DNA of 64,000 bases from Blumeriella jaapii (GCA_009599575.1 VWND01000066.1:124001-188000); one strand, 5' to 3'; counted from the first letter of the stretch, positions 35,000 to 45,841 are shown. Translations and numbers: made by a program. The notes: a model not told the origin generated them from the letters alone.

Positions 35000-37900
35000 A
35001 AAAAGAGAAATAACGATAATAAAAATAAATTAGCTTAGCGGCGGTTCTAAGGTTTTCTAAGTGTTTTTGTTTTCTTTTCCTTGCCTTTACGGCGCGCATT
35101 CGTTACTGCTCCGTTGCTATCACCTATCGTATTTTTTAAATATTTTTCTATAATCTTTTTTGCGTTCGTAAAATAATTTTCTGGCTTTCAAAAGTCTTCG
35201 CTTAGTAAATAGCCCTTTTATCGCATTAAATAATATCGGCTTTTTTTTGTATTTTTATAAGTTTATATTAATTTAATTTCGTATTTTTTTGATTCTTGGA
35301 ATTTTATTATATTATTCTTCGGCTCGGTGTCGTTCCGACCCTGCCAAGATTCTAATAAAAAAACGTGGAAAGTATCGTGAATACGATATTAAAAAAAAAG
35401 CTCGAATTAGTAAGCTTGGCCGTGCTCGTATATAACTCGTTTAATTTTAAAAAGCTTTAAATATTTATTTAAAAGCTTTCGAAAAAATCGCAGCTATCGA
35501 AGGTTTTTGATCGATAATAGTATTTTATCGCTTATTTAAAATCTAATTTTTTTATATTTAACGTTATAAAACCTTTTATAATTCGCGTTGGCTTTTCTTA
35601 GCTTTTTACTAAATACTTTTCTTTTTTCTTACAATATTTTAACTCGTTTTTCCGCTGACGATACCTTTTTTTTTACGACGTCGCTTTCGACGTTGCTGCC
35701 AAGTTCTGGGTAAAAACCGTATAATATGCGAAAAAAAATAAAACCCGTAAAGGCGTATATCGAATTATTATACGTAAACTCGGCTAAAGCAAATTTCGTA
35801 GCCCAATCGTTTTGTCGATAATCGCAATATATGCGAAAATAAAATTCTAAAACTTAATTTTAACGTTTCGTTTGGCCATCGGTCTAAAAATAAAAAGCGG
35901 TGCTTAATCGACGTCGTATTTATAAATAAAATATTATTAAAAATCAGAATTTATTAGTGAAAACTAACCCTTTGTTTATAATAATCTTTTTAAAACAGCC
36001 AAAATTTTTGTAAACGTATTATATAAATATTTCAGCTAAATCTAAAGCTGAAATCGTTTTTTGTATCGGTATATATTTCGACAGCTTCGTATATCGGTTT
36101 ATTATAACGAATATAAAATCGTAAATACGATTTCGTTTTTTGCTAAAAAATAGATTCGTAATAAAATCTATAGTTATTTTTTTTTAAGGTTTCGTAAAAA
36201 TCGAAAAAAAGATTAATTCGCTATAGGGTCGGTGCTTTTTAGGCTTGCCTTTCTAGCATTCTCCATACGTATTAACGTAACGCTTTACGTCGCCTCGTAA
36301 ACCAGGCCAAAAATACTTTTTTTCGACCAGTTCTAGCGTTCGCCGAAAGCCTTAATAGCCGGCGGTCGGATCGTTATAATTAATTTTTAATATTTCGCTT
36401 TTAATAGCGCTTTTATTCGAAATATACGCACGTTTTTTGTAACGTAGTAATTTATTTTGGCCTATACGCTAATATTTTTCGGACCCGGCTCGACTGCTTT
36501 GCGAAGCCGACTCGTACGTTTTTTATAATATAAAAAAATCAGATTTTTGCAATTCAAAAATAGTTTTATAAATCGGTTTTGCTAGCTCGTTATTAACCGT
36601 TTCGGATTATAGCAACACAGCGGCTACGCTTCGTAGTATATATTATTTGCAATCAGTAATATTAGCAAAAAACAGTCCGGCGAAAAAGCTTTTTATTTAG
36701 TTTCTTTCCGCTTGCTTTTTACTTTTTAATCCCGTTAACAAAAGCTTCGAATATTTATCGGCGCGAAATAGTCCATGCTCCGACTTTAGGCGTATTTTTA
36801 CTGCGGAAAACATTTTAGAATTTTTTAAATAAATTAATTTTAGCTTACGATGCAACGTAAGCAGCTGCTTGTTATTTTTTTCTAAATTTTTTTTTAAATT
36901 TGGCCGGCGAAAAACCATCCGCCGGGTTAAAAACTCTTATTTTATACTCGATTGCAAAATCGTATTTAGCTAGCTCGTCGGCCCACCTCGCTTAGCGTCC
37001 GTTTAAACGTTTTTTCGTAAAAAAGTATTTTAAATTATAATAATTTATACGCATAATAATAACGTCGGAAGCGTTATATAAATATTGGCTCTATTATTTA
37101 AAAGCGTAAATTATAGCTATTAGCTTAGCGTCGTAGACTTCGTATTTTTATTTTATAAAAAAAAGCTTTTTCGAATAATACGCGATAAGATGTTAACGTG
37201 CTTCCGCATTTTCGCCGAACAATTAGAATAATATTCCGCTTATAGCGAACTTCGAAGCGTTTGTTTCGATTTAAATTTTTAATCGAAAATCGAAATAGCG
37301 TAAAATCGGTGCTTGGCAAAACTTTTCTAAAAATAAAAAAGCGAGCTTCGCTTCGAATAAGAAACGAAAAAGGCCCGACATTTTTCTTCGTTGCATTTCT
37401 TTCAGAAGATTTGTAATAAGTCGGCAAAGCTTAGCGTAATTTTTAATAAAACGTTTATAAAAGTTGGTAAAACCCAAAAACATTTAAATATCTCGCCACG
37501 TAATAAAAAAGGGCCATTTCCGAATATTATTCATTTTCCTTGGATCCATTTTAATTCTCGTAAAAATAACGACGAAGCCTAGAAACTCAACTGTATTCGT
37601 GTCGAAAGCATATTTTTTCAGATTTCCGTAAAATTTATTAATACGAAATCTTTCGAAAACTTTTTTTACCGCGTTTATATAATCGTCGGGATTTTCGAAA
37701 AATATTAGAATATCGTCGAAATAAATTATATACGTAATATTTACTAAACCGACTAAAATTTAATTAATATATACTTAAAAAATTGCTGATGCGTTCGAAA
37801 AGCCGAAAAGTAATACGCAGTATTCGAAATGTCCGTAACGAATGCGAAACGCAGTTTTCCACTTATCTTTCTCCTTTATTCGAAAGCGGTGGTACGCCCA

Positions 37901-40000
37901 AATGAAATCTAGCTTAATAAATATTTTAGCTTTTTTTAAACGATTCAAAGTTTCGCTGATAAAAGATAAAAAAGTTCGATTCTTAACCGTAACTGCGTTT
38001 AAACCTTTATAATCGACGTATAATCGTAAACTTTCGTTTTTTTTCGATATAAATATTACCGGTGCGCCGGCAAAACTAATAAATCTTTTTATTTAACCTT
38101 TTTCTAAGTTCGAATCGAAATATTCGCGCAATTCGGTAAGTTCAGATTTCGACAAAAAATAGACTGGTTTTCAAAAGGGATTTTTCCTTTCCGCGAGGTT
38201 TATTCGATGTTTTATAAAATGGTAAAAAGCTAGAATAACCGCGGCGGTATCGTCGAATACGTCGGCGTAATTATTGTATTTAAAAAGTAATTAATGCTGT
38301 TTTTCAATAGCTTTTTTTAAAACGATACAAAACGCTTACTTCCTTTTGGATTCCTTTTTAAAACGTTTGATTATAACGAAATTAAGCTATAAGCGTTCGA
38401 CTGGGTATCGCCACGATTTAGCTCGAAAGCTTATAGCGGGATCGATATCTCGCAACCAAAAAAACCTTAAAATAAATAAAACTTCTGGAATATTTATATC
38501 GCAAGCCACGAAATCGTTTTGTATCTTTTTAATTATTTTATAATTATTAATAGCGCGAATAAGTTACGTATGCGTGCCGTAAATAATTACTTTTTTTTTT
38601 TTAATTATAAATAAATTAATACGTTTTTAAATTAATTTTTATTTATATTTAATTAATAACTTTTGAATTACGCAGTTTTTTTCCGCGCCGCAGTCGATAA
38701 AAGCTCGTTTCGTACGAATTTCGCTTTTAGCTTTTTTAATTTCGACTGAAATTATTATTTTCTGCTTTTTTTTTTCGCTCGATCTTATTAGCAGCGACGA
38801 AATTAAAATCGAGCGGAAGCTTTTCCCGAATCTTTAGATTTGTTAGCTTCGGAGCAATTTAAAGTTATATATCTTTTTTTATTGCATTTATAACATTCGA
38901 CTTTTGGATAATTGGCCATGCGGTACCTTTTCTTTTGGCAGCGACTGCATTTCGAAAAGTAAAAAAAATCGTTAAAAATTTTAAAATTCCAAAGGATTTT
39001 GTTAAAATTGTCGTTTTCTCGCTTTCGTTTCTTTTTTTATAACGTATTTTCGAATCGAAAACGGTATGTATCTGTTTTAGCCCTTAAGCTTTAATCGTAA
39101 ATATAAATCTTTTTTTTTTTTTTTTTTTTTTTTTTGCGCTCGTCTCGTCGTTTATTATCTTTCGTTTCGTCGCTGATAATTTTATTAATATTTTCGATAC
39201 GACGAACGATTAATATCAATTTTTCGTACGAGCTTATAGCTGTAATATTGCTTCGTTTAATAATTTTTTTTCGAAAAATAAATCGGAGTTTTGCGAAAAG
39301 CATTTTCCTTTTAGTCGCATCGTTTGTTATTTGCAACTGCTATTCGAAATTATTCAAATAAGCAACGAAATCGTCAATTGATTTATATTCCTTTTGTTTC
39401 GTTTTATCGTATAAATTCGAAGCCGCGATTTTTCGATTTTCCGCATCTATTAGAAAGTCTAATATCCATTTTTTAAAATCGTTTTATATAATTCGAATAT
39501 TCGTAAAACGTCGTTCGTATCCGGTTCACCTTTTTTCTATCTTATCGTCGAAAGCTAAAATACAGGCGTCAATTTTCTTTTGATCGGTACAAAATGTTAT
39601 CTTTTTATCTTGGCGAAAGCTTCGCTTTGCACGCCGAATGAAAAATTAAGCTTTTTCAGTATTTTTCCTTCGATATATTAGGAAATTTTTTATTTTTAAT
39701 GCCTTTCGGCTCGAATTCGCTATATCTTTTACAAAAGATATAATATGCTTAAAAAAGATGCTAGATCGTTTCCAATAAATATTATTATCGTAATGCTTCG
39801 AGGATATTTTATAATAATCGCCAACTTAGGTTATTTTTTGTTTTTTCTTAGCTAGGGCGGTATTAAAAAATATAAAAACCTTTTCTTCGATATTTTCGAA
39901 AGCGTTAAGTTTTCGTTGGAGTTGTTTAATTTTTTTTCGGAATTCGTTTCGGCGTTTTTTGGTTTTTTCGAATCTTTTGATTATTTCGTAAACTTTTTTC
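35000..40000 (-). pseudogene. gag-pol of element C copy 2 (degraded)
   Basis: The minus strand carries the same parts as copy 1: chromodomain near 35,120-35,290, integrase near 35,500-36,400, RNase H near 36,700-37,250, RT near 37,270-38,080 (open pieces include MFLGFTNFYKRFIKNYAKL at 37,483 downwards), protease near 38,690, a zinc knuckle near 38,900 and Gag near 39,091-39,336. RIP-type stops break every long frame. Some stretches, such as RNase H (36,697-36,918), are less damaged than in copy 1. Confidence 0.75.
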
Positions 40001-40427
40001 TCAGTCTTTTTCTACTTTATTTTAGCTCGTATCTCTTTTATTTTCTTACGTTTATTATTTTTTTTTTGTTCGGCGCGGGTTCGTTTATTAGCTAAATAAA
40101 TCAGGGTTTCGGTGGAAGATTCTTTCGAATCGCTTTAAGCGTAGCCTCCTTTAGTAATTTCTTCGATAAAAAAAGTTAAGGAGTCGTCGCGCCCTGGTGG
40201 TGAGGTATTTTCGACCTTTGGTAAGGCTGATAACGTCAGGAAAAACGATAGTACGGGGTTTCCCTAAGCAGCCGAAAGTGCTGGGTCTTTTTAAATAGCT
40301 GGAAATGCTTGTTTTCTGCGAGTGCGAGGAGCTATAATATCGATAATAACGATGTAAGTGTAATAGTATAATAGGAGGTTGTTTTAGTAATATCGAACTG
40401 CCGTTCCGGTGGGTAGAGAGATTAAAA

Positions 40428-40840
40428 TGTAAGGATTAAAAGGCAGGGAAATATTAGTTTAAATAATAGAGCTTAGATAAGGTTGGGTTAATAGTCAGAC
40501 TGATTTCTATTTTCTATATTTTTAGTAGAAAGCGTATATAAGTACAAAAGGAGGGGTGGAGCCTTCGAAAAGAGTATTCCCCAGGAAACCAGGCGAATCC
40601 CATTTAGTATGCTTTCCAGCCCCCATCCCGACCTTTTCTTAATCCTTTTTAATATAACCTTAATAACTGGTTTTTTAGCAATCATTCCTATAGAGTGTTT
40701 TACCTAAATGTTATTTCCAGCCTTCACAGCATTATCCGGCCCCCACGGCCTATCCGCAGAGAGTACTATTCGAGGGTTGGTAGGAGGCAGAGGGTCTTGG
40801 CGGATCACCTGACTCATACACGTGATGTTGGTTCCTGACA
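40428..40840 (-). repeat. 5' LTR of element C copy 2
   Basis: 413 bp, ending on the plus strand with ACGTGATGTTGGTTCCTGACA, followed by TTGGG. The region 40,700-40,840 reads in frame with the split peptide gene and so mimics a longer ORF. Confidence 0.88.
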
Positions 40841-40946
40841 TTGGGTGTCCGACGCATGCAGGATTTTCAGGTCCGCTAATAACTGGTGAAGACATGCTGC
40901 CAGCTGCTAAAGCAAGAAGCGAGTAAAGATAAAGATAGAAACGCAT
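40841..40946 (-). pseudogene. 5' fragment of mini secreted peptide 4, cut by element C copy 2
   Basis: Starts with a variant signal peptide MRFYLYLYSLLALAAGSMSS, then PVISGPENPACVGHP, after which the frame runs into the LTR of the inserted element. The element starts within the loop region: the first Cys of the terminal motif is here and the rest lies at 33,441-33,480. The LTR supplies an accidental in-frame extension of 45 codons that ends inside the element. The conserved leader and a TATA-like AAGTATAAGTACCTG about 110 bp upstream show this was a genuine family member. It diverges most from the others in its signal peptide and in the spacing of its loop cysteines. Confidence 0.75.
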
Positions 40947-42892
40947 TTTGGCGTTTTTTTGTTGTTACTTTAAAATGAGTTGTGATTTCGGAAAGCTCGA
41001 GAAGTTGATTTTCTGATTGACGGACAATTGCCTATGAAACGCGGGGCAATTGCAGGTACTTATACTTTTTCCACGTCCACACACTGCAAGTCTCATTTCC
41101 TTCGTATTAAGTTATGTACGAAGTAGAAAAAAAGAAGGTTCGGATCGCCTGTAACCAAAGTCTTTCCGAGGTCACCCCGCGTTGATTGCCCAATTTTAGC
41201 TTTTCAAATCTGCTCTACGGCGTAAGTTCAAACCTATTCCTTGCCGCATAAAAAAAAGTTTAATCGTGATCGAAAAAGCCAAAGGTTCGTATCAGGCACC
41301 ACGTGAAAGTATTGAGTCTAGCCCGCGAAGTCATCGTCGACAACCTCGCCTCTGGAGGGGTGGTACAGGGAGGGGAGTTGTGATTGCGGAAGCTCTATGG
41401 TGCTCGTGCAAAAAATTGTGAATTCTCCGTTTGTGCGTTATTCTGGTAATTGCTGAGATTTCTATGGCAAGGGGGTGTTTAGAAGAAGATTATCCAGTAT
41501 TTTAACTCATGCTTTGATGTAACTTCCCGCTCTTCAGGTTGGAATTCAATTATTTATACTTCGAATGATACTTCGTATATGTTTGTGTTGTAAAACCGCC
41601 GAAAATTCTATTAAAACAAACGTTTCGCGGGAAACGATGACGTGGTTAAACCTCATTCAGCGCTAACCGAATTCAACCTCAGATCTCTCGTCAAAAAACG
41701 TTATTTTACATCGAGATTGATGCGCATGATCAATTCCGAAAAGTAGGGTTTCAAACTTAGAAAGTTGATACAACAGCTCGAAATGAAAAGAGGAGAAAAT
41801 TCTGGGAATGAGTAGATTCGCTTAAGTGCTGAAACTTTGAATAATGAGAAAACTAGCGGTGAGAAGAGCCTTTTGACCCCGGTGGTGCCTAGGAAGTAAT
41901 CGGCAAGAGCTGTCTAAAACTTTTGTCTGAAACGTCTGGGCAGGAATTGACGTCACAGGTCAGAGAGGAGCGCCGCGCCTCTGACATTAAAAGTTTATTC
42001 GAAGGGTGCCAGAAAGAAATGAAGCAGTATTCGCAGCAGAGAAGGACTCTGCAAAATACTAGGAAGTTAAAGGAAGCGGAGTGGCCAAGTATATAATCGG
42101 CACGGGTTAAACTGGGACTGAACGCCTATCTGTGGCATTATTCCCTTGCTTAAATGCATACATCACGACGTCTCGTCTAGTCTTCTGGTAAAGCCTCCAT
42201 ACTACTTATCAACTGTGGAGCTGAGCTCGTTTCAATTGTAGTCAAGGCTTTCTCTCTGTAGCAGCCTCTACCTTCTGCAGTTATCGATTCAAAGTTAATG
42301 TACGAAGACTGCCTCTTTCATGACATGTGATTTCTCGAGCCTTCGTCGAGTGATCTTAGCTTTTTAGTGCTTTGATCCCCATACTGTAGGCCCGACAAAG
42401 CGGCGATAAGCCGATCTTCAGGAGCTTTTTCCATCCCTGGTTTATTGGTTGTTCGAAAGGCGGGGTAGTATGTATGTAACTTGCCGCCTTCCAGTTCATA
42501 CCTTTTACGAGCTCCGAAAAACTTAAATTATGGAACCGCCAAAAACCCTAAAACGAACTTTTCGCGAGAAACGATGACGCATTCATATTTCTTATTTCGA
42601 CGCCGGTTACATTTCAGAAAATCGTTAATTGAATGTTATTTCACGTCAAGTTTCGCACGCATTATCGACTTCGAACAGATTGTCCTGAACCGTGGAAAGC
42701 TATTACAACAGCTCGAATTCAAAAGTCTGTTCGAGAAATGCGGAAAATGTGTAAAGCAGTGATCGCAGCAGAAGCAGGCCATACAATTCACTTCAAAATT
42801 GAACAAAGTACTACTAGAAGTACTAGTAGTACAGCATGTGCTTCAGTATAATTCTACCATGTACATCATACATTACCTAGAATTATCATCAT
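40947..42892. other. Intergenic DNA with a diverged internal duplication
   Basis: After the promoter of peptide gene 4 (to about 41,070) I see no convincing gene. Two segments, about 41,585-41,800 and 42,515-42,750, resemble each other: both contain TTTCGCG(G/A)GAAACGATGACG followed about 150 bp later by ACAACAGCTCGAA. Short open frames at 42,481-42,851 have no recognisable domain. Confidence 0.35.
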
Positions 42893-43290
42893 CCCCCCCC
42901 TTAACAAACGTTAAACCAGGTTTTAACATTTAATATGAATCCCACACTTCGGATTAATGATGTTCCCCATCTTTAACAAGCGTCAAAATGGGTGTTGACC
43001 TTTTCGTTAAAACGTACTACTACCATCCCTCTCTGTTCACAAGCTTCAAACTAGGTGTTGACTTTGAGCATGAATCATTCCTACACTTTGCATCACTACT
43101 AACTCCCTCTCCGAGCAAACGTAAACCTAAGTGATGACTTTCAATACGAATCTTACACTTCGTATAACCACTTTCCCCCTCTTTTACATCCTGCATGGTG
43201 ACAGACCATAAACCAAACGTTGACCTGTAATATGCATTATATACTTCGCAGTACGGGCTTCCCCTCTTTCATCAAACATTAAGCTGAAGA
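42893..43290 (+). repeat. Degenerate tandem repeat, about five units of 65-85 bp
   Basis: Units beginning near 42,893, 42,965, 43,028, 43,104, 43,176 and 43,260 (the last partial) share the order C-rich run, CAAACGTYAAACYAGGTGTTGAC-like core, AATATGAATC and CACTTCG. Units differ considerably, so this is an old array. No ORF runs through it. Confidence 0.55.
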
Positions 43291-43539
43291 TTTAGAAAAC
43301 TCTAATCAAAAAAACAGCTCACCGCCGCCTTGTTGGGCTCACCGTTTTCAGATGTAAGAAAGTAACGATTGCATGCGAAAAAGCGAGGTAAGATCACGTG
43401 AAATGATGGTAGTTGCTAGTACTTTGAAAACTCAGCTTACTATCTCTGAATGTCTGAAACCCTTCGATCATACCCTCTTGCAAAATGTCTTTCTACAAAC
43501 CATGCTTAACGTTTGTTGAGGTGGGGTAGTCATAGTATA

Positions 43540-43600
43540 CTCTGTATGATGATGATGACGATGATGACGATGATATTGTTGTTTGTCGTCAGAAAGAACC
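43540..43600 (-). repeat. Possible end of another SINE-like copy with ATC-rich tail
   Basis: On the minus strand the sequence GACGACAAACAACAATATC is followed by an ATC/GTC-rich tract (43,543-43,575). This resembles GACGTTAAACAATATCATC at the end of the repeat at 20,345-20,553. Only the last 60 bp can be matched by eye. Confidence 0.3.
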
Positions 43601-43804
43601 TGCGTGCCGGCCCTTCGAACCACTCGTAGTGTAAACAGTATACGGAGAAGGAATATGCCAAAAAAAAGTATATCACATAGTACTGTATGCCCATACGGCA
43701 GCAGTACGAGGCATAAGGTTCATGTTAAGATGCAACATCTTATCTGGTTTTCGCAGTCATCCAAAAATGGTTTAGCAAAACTCATGAAAAACTTAAGTAA
43801 ACGT

Positions 43805-43821
43805 AGAAAAAAAAATAAATA
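43805..43821 (+). promoter_or_regulatory. TATA-like box of mini-peptide gene 5
   Basis: AAAAAAAAATAAATACCTG, about 115 bp before the ATG and followed by the conserved CTG-TGTTCGCCC-type leader also seen in copy 6. Confidence 0.5.
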
Positions 43822-43931
43822 CCTGCTGTTCGCCCCACGCGTTGTAAATTAGCTCATCGACAAACATATTACTTTTTTCGAGCTTTTTAAAATCGAACTC
43901 CTTTTTTCAACAGCAAAACGCAAAAGCCAAA

Positions 43932-44057
43932 ATGCGTTATCTTATTCGGATTTTTACGCTTTTCGCTTTAGCAGCTAGCGCTATATCTGCGCCAACTGTT
44001 GTAAAGCGTGATCCCACTGTTTCTACCATTTGCGATGAATCACCGATAGCCTGTTAA
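43932..44057 (+). CDS. Mini secreted peptide 5, 41 aa
   Basis: Fifth family member. Signal peptide MRYLIRIFTLFALAASAISA, then PTVVKR with a Kex2-type KR at residues 25-26 exactly as in copy 1, a short DPTVSTI stretch and the terminal loop CDESPIAC, with the second Cys as the last residue. Cleavage after KR would leave a 15-residue mature peptide. The start is supported by the conserved leader CGCAAAAGCCAAA and a TATA-like box about 115 bp upstream. The stop lies nine bases before a GTATTTGCG donor-like site. Function unknown. Confidence 0.72.
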   Translation: MRYLIRIFTLFALAASAISAPTVVKRDPTVSTICDESPIAC

Positions 44058-44465
44058 GAATCAAAGGTATTTGCGTATGCGATCCGAAATCTTTTTGAAA
44101 GTGATAAAAAATTCGAACGCTTATTTATTGTATAACAGGATCTTCAGTTGCAGCTTACACTGCCCGGTGGAGACCCGTGTTTTCTATTATGAAGACCGGA
44201 TACGTTGCTGTTGTTGGAAAGAAGGGTGTTGCTGTCATTTGCAATGGGGGGGGGGGGGGGGGGGCTGATTCATGCGAAAAGTTTGGAATTGTCGGGAAGA
44301 TAAGCAAGGCCGATTCGCGTCATTAATTGCAGTCGGACGTAACTGCAGCTTATTCTCACAATGCTCAATGGAGGAAAACATGGATCAATCTCTTCACTCT
44401 TTTCTTCGCTTTTCAATTGTGATGCAGTTGTATAGAAAGTCAGGTTATCACGTGTGGTCATGTGT
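44058..44465 (+). other. Conserved downstream segment of mini-peptide gene 5, with poly-G tract
   Basis: An intron-like segment (GTATTTGCGTATGCG... to CTTCAGTTGCAG, ending near 44,147) is followed by the conserved block GTGGAGACCCGTGTTTT. One frame (44,071-44,268) is cysteine-rich: CPVETRVFYYEDRIRCCCWK and GCCCHLQW. It then meets a run of 19 G (44,246-44,264) that shifts the frame. After it the frame continues as WNCREDKQGRF, a segment also found after gene 6. Confidence 0.45.
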
Positions 44466-45132
44466 CGCTGGCGTCATGGAATAGTGCTCCCCGCACTCTC
44501 TCATGTACTTGACTCGCTTCGCTCCGTAATAGAACAATACAACAACCAATCCACAGTTTCTTACTCTTCACGGAACACCGAAGACCCAGCCTTTTGCACG
44601 ACAGATGCTAACTCGATTTTTCATCACGTTTCTGTTCAGGGTTACGTTGGATTAAGATTTAGGATCACTGGGGTGGGCCTTGGCCCTGCAAATCCCCACT
44701 GGTGGATTAAGGTTCCCGCGGGTATTGACGCACCAGGCCCCACCACCACCACTGTATACAGTAGTTAAATCCTCGCGCCCGGCGCATTCTTCGTTCCGTA
44801 CCTTTCATCCACCTACGAAGCGTAGGGTTAGATCAATACAACCAAGTTCACTCTGACCCTAGCCGTGAGATGATTTCCATCCTTTGATATCACGCATGTA
44901 AACCATTCGATCTCATAACGGAAGCTTAACGAATTACCCCGTACAGTACTACCCCTATATCCACCCAAGAATTTCTTATTTTTACTTTTGTGACGACTTG
45001 GCCTCTTAAACCTTTGGTCTATTCAGACCTGCCAATTCTAGGGGTCTTCACAAGGGTATTATCCAGTACAGATCTGTACTGCAGGTAAACTGTACACAGA
45101 CAGAACTATCTCCCCCCTTGCACGAACTCCAT
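44466..45132. other. Intergenic DNA with repeated segments
   Basis: No convincing gene. About 44,860-44,950 (ATCACGCATGTAAACCATTC...) is repeated at 46,205-46,270. About 44,945-45,050 (TTCTTATTTTTACTTTTGTG...) resembles 31,665-31,770. A 104-codon frame at 44,454-44,768 has no recognisable domain. Confidence 0.35.
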
Positions 45133-45335
45133 GAAGAACCATCCCGCCTGTAGGGGAAGGACTCAATTCGCGGACTCTTGTCACAAATCTCTTTTATCAA
45201 CGGCTTTCTCGAAGGTCTCTTGTATGTAAAAATCCCTAGCTTAGCACGTCTCCAATGCCCTGCGGAAGGCTTAAGGTAGCGCAGTTTCACTGCCCCCTCC
45301 AGACGTTAAACAGGATCATCATGATCATTATCATT
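45133..45335 (+). repeat. SINE-like repeat with ATC-rich tail
   Basis: From AGAACCATCCCGCCTGTAGG to an imperfect ATCATCATGATCATTATC end. It is homologous along its whole length to 20,345-20,553 and was the clearest pair used to define the repeat. The tail differs in length and purity between the copies. Confidence 0.5.
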
Positions 45336-45600
45336 TCGCCCTTGAATAAAAGTAAATCCATGCCACGACGAAGGCAATGATCAGAGGTTTTCGACTTATT
45401 ACCCTTGAGAAATGAGCACGTTTCTTACTTGAAATTTCTCAAATCCGCAAACTTACGTTTTTTTTTTGCGTTCCACGCATATCACCTTTATGAAATAGGA
45501 GAATTGAGACGTTTATCACAATTAAGTCTCCGACATAGTTTTGGCCATCCTTTTGAAAGAGGTTTAGGCAAACTTAAGAAAAACCTACGGAAACGTGGAA

Positions 45601-45616
45601 AAAATATAAATATCTG
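45601..45616 (+). promoter_or_regulatory. TATA box of mini-peptide gene 6
   Basis: AAAATATAAATATCTGG, about 110 bp before the ATG. The upstream region to about 45,345 shares the words CATGCCACGACGAAGG and GAGCACGTTT with copies 2 and 3. Confidence 0.6.
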
Positions 45617-45718
45617 GTGTTCGCCCGTCGAAACCACAGCTCATCAACAACCACCTCATTCTATCGAGCTTTGCGAAGTCCAACTTCTTTTCCGAAACAG
45701 CAATACGCAAAAGCCAAA

Positions 45719-45841
45719 ATGCGTTATCTTGTTCAATTTTTTACCCTTCTCGCTCTGGCAGCTAGCACCATGTCTGCGCCAATCCCCGGCGATGACCCAT
45801 TGGTCTACTGTGCTCTGGACCCAGGCGCCTGTCCCCATTGA
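45719..45841 (+). CDS. Mini secreted peptide 6, 40 aa
   Basis: Sixth family member. Signal peptide MRYLVQFFTLLALAASTMSA, short spacer PIPGDDPLVY without KR, terminal loop CALDPGAC, then PH. The mature peptide would be about 20 residues. The start is the signal-peptide ATG, preceded by the leader CAATACGCAAAAGCCAAA, identical to that of copy 2; an in-frame ATG at 45,617 would put a non-hydrophobic extension in front and is unlikely. Like the others it has little charge after the signal peptide apart from acidic residues. Function unknown. Confidence 0.72.
   Translation: MRYLVQFFTLLALAASTMSAPIPGDDPLVYCALDPGACPH

Larger units (their letters stand above)
33481..40840 (-). mobile_element. LTR retrotransposon C, copy 2 (Ty3/Gypsy chromovirus), inserted in mini-peptide gene 4
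   Basis: A complete 7,360-bp element on the minus strand with 413-bp LTRs at 33,481-33,893 and 40,428-40,840 and perfect target duplication TTGGG (33,476-33,480 and 40,841-40,845). It carries the same gene order as copy 1, read on the minus strand. The insertion splits a secreted-peptide gene. With copy 1 it forms a long inverted repeat. Its flanking LTR next to 40,840 is less RIP-altered than its interior. Confidence 0.9.

Noticed and set aside
40704..40840. Extension of the mini-peptide 4 frame (MSQVIRQDPLPPTNPRIVL...)
   Set aside because: This part is the LTR of element C copy 2 read in frame by chance; the same sequence occurs in the copy 1 LTRs.
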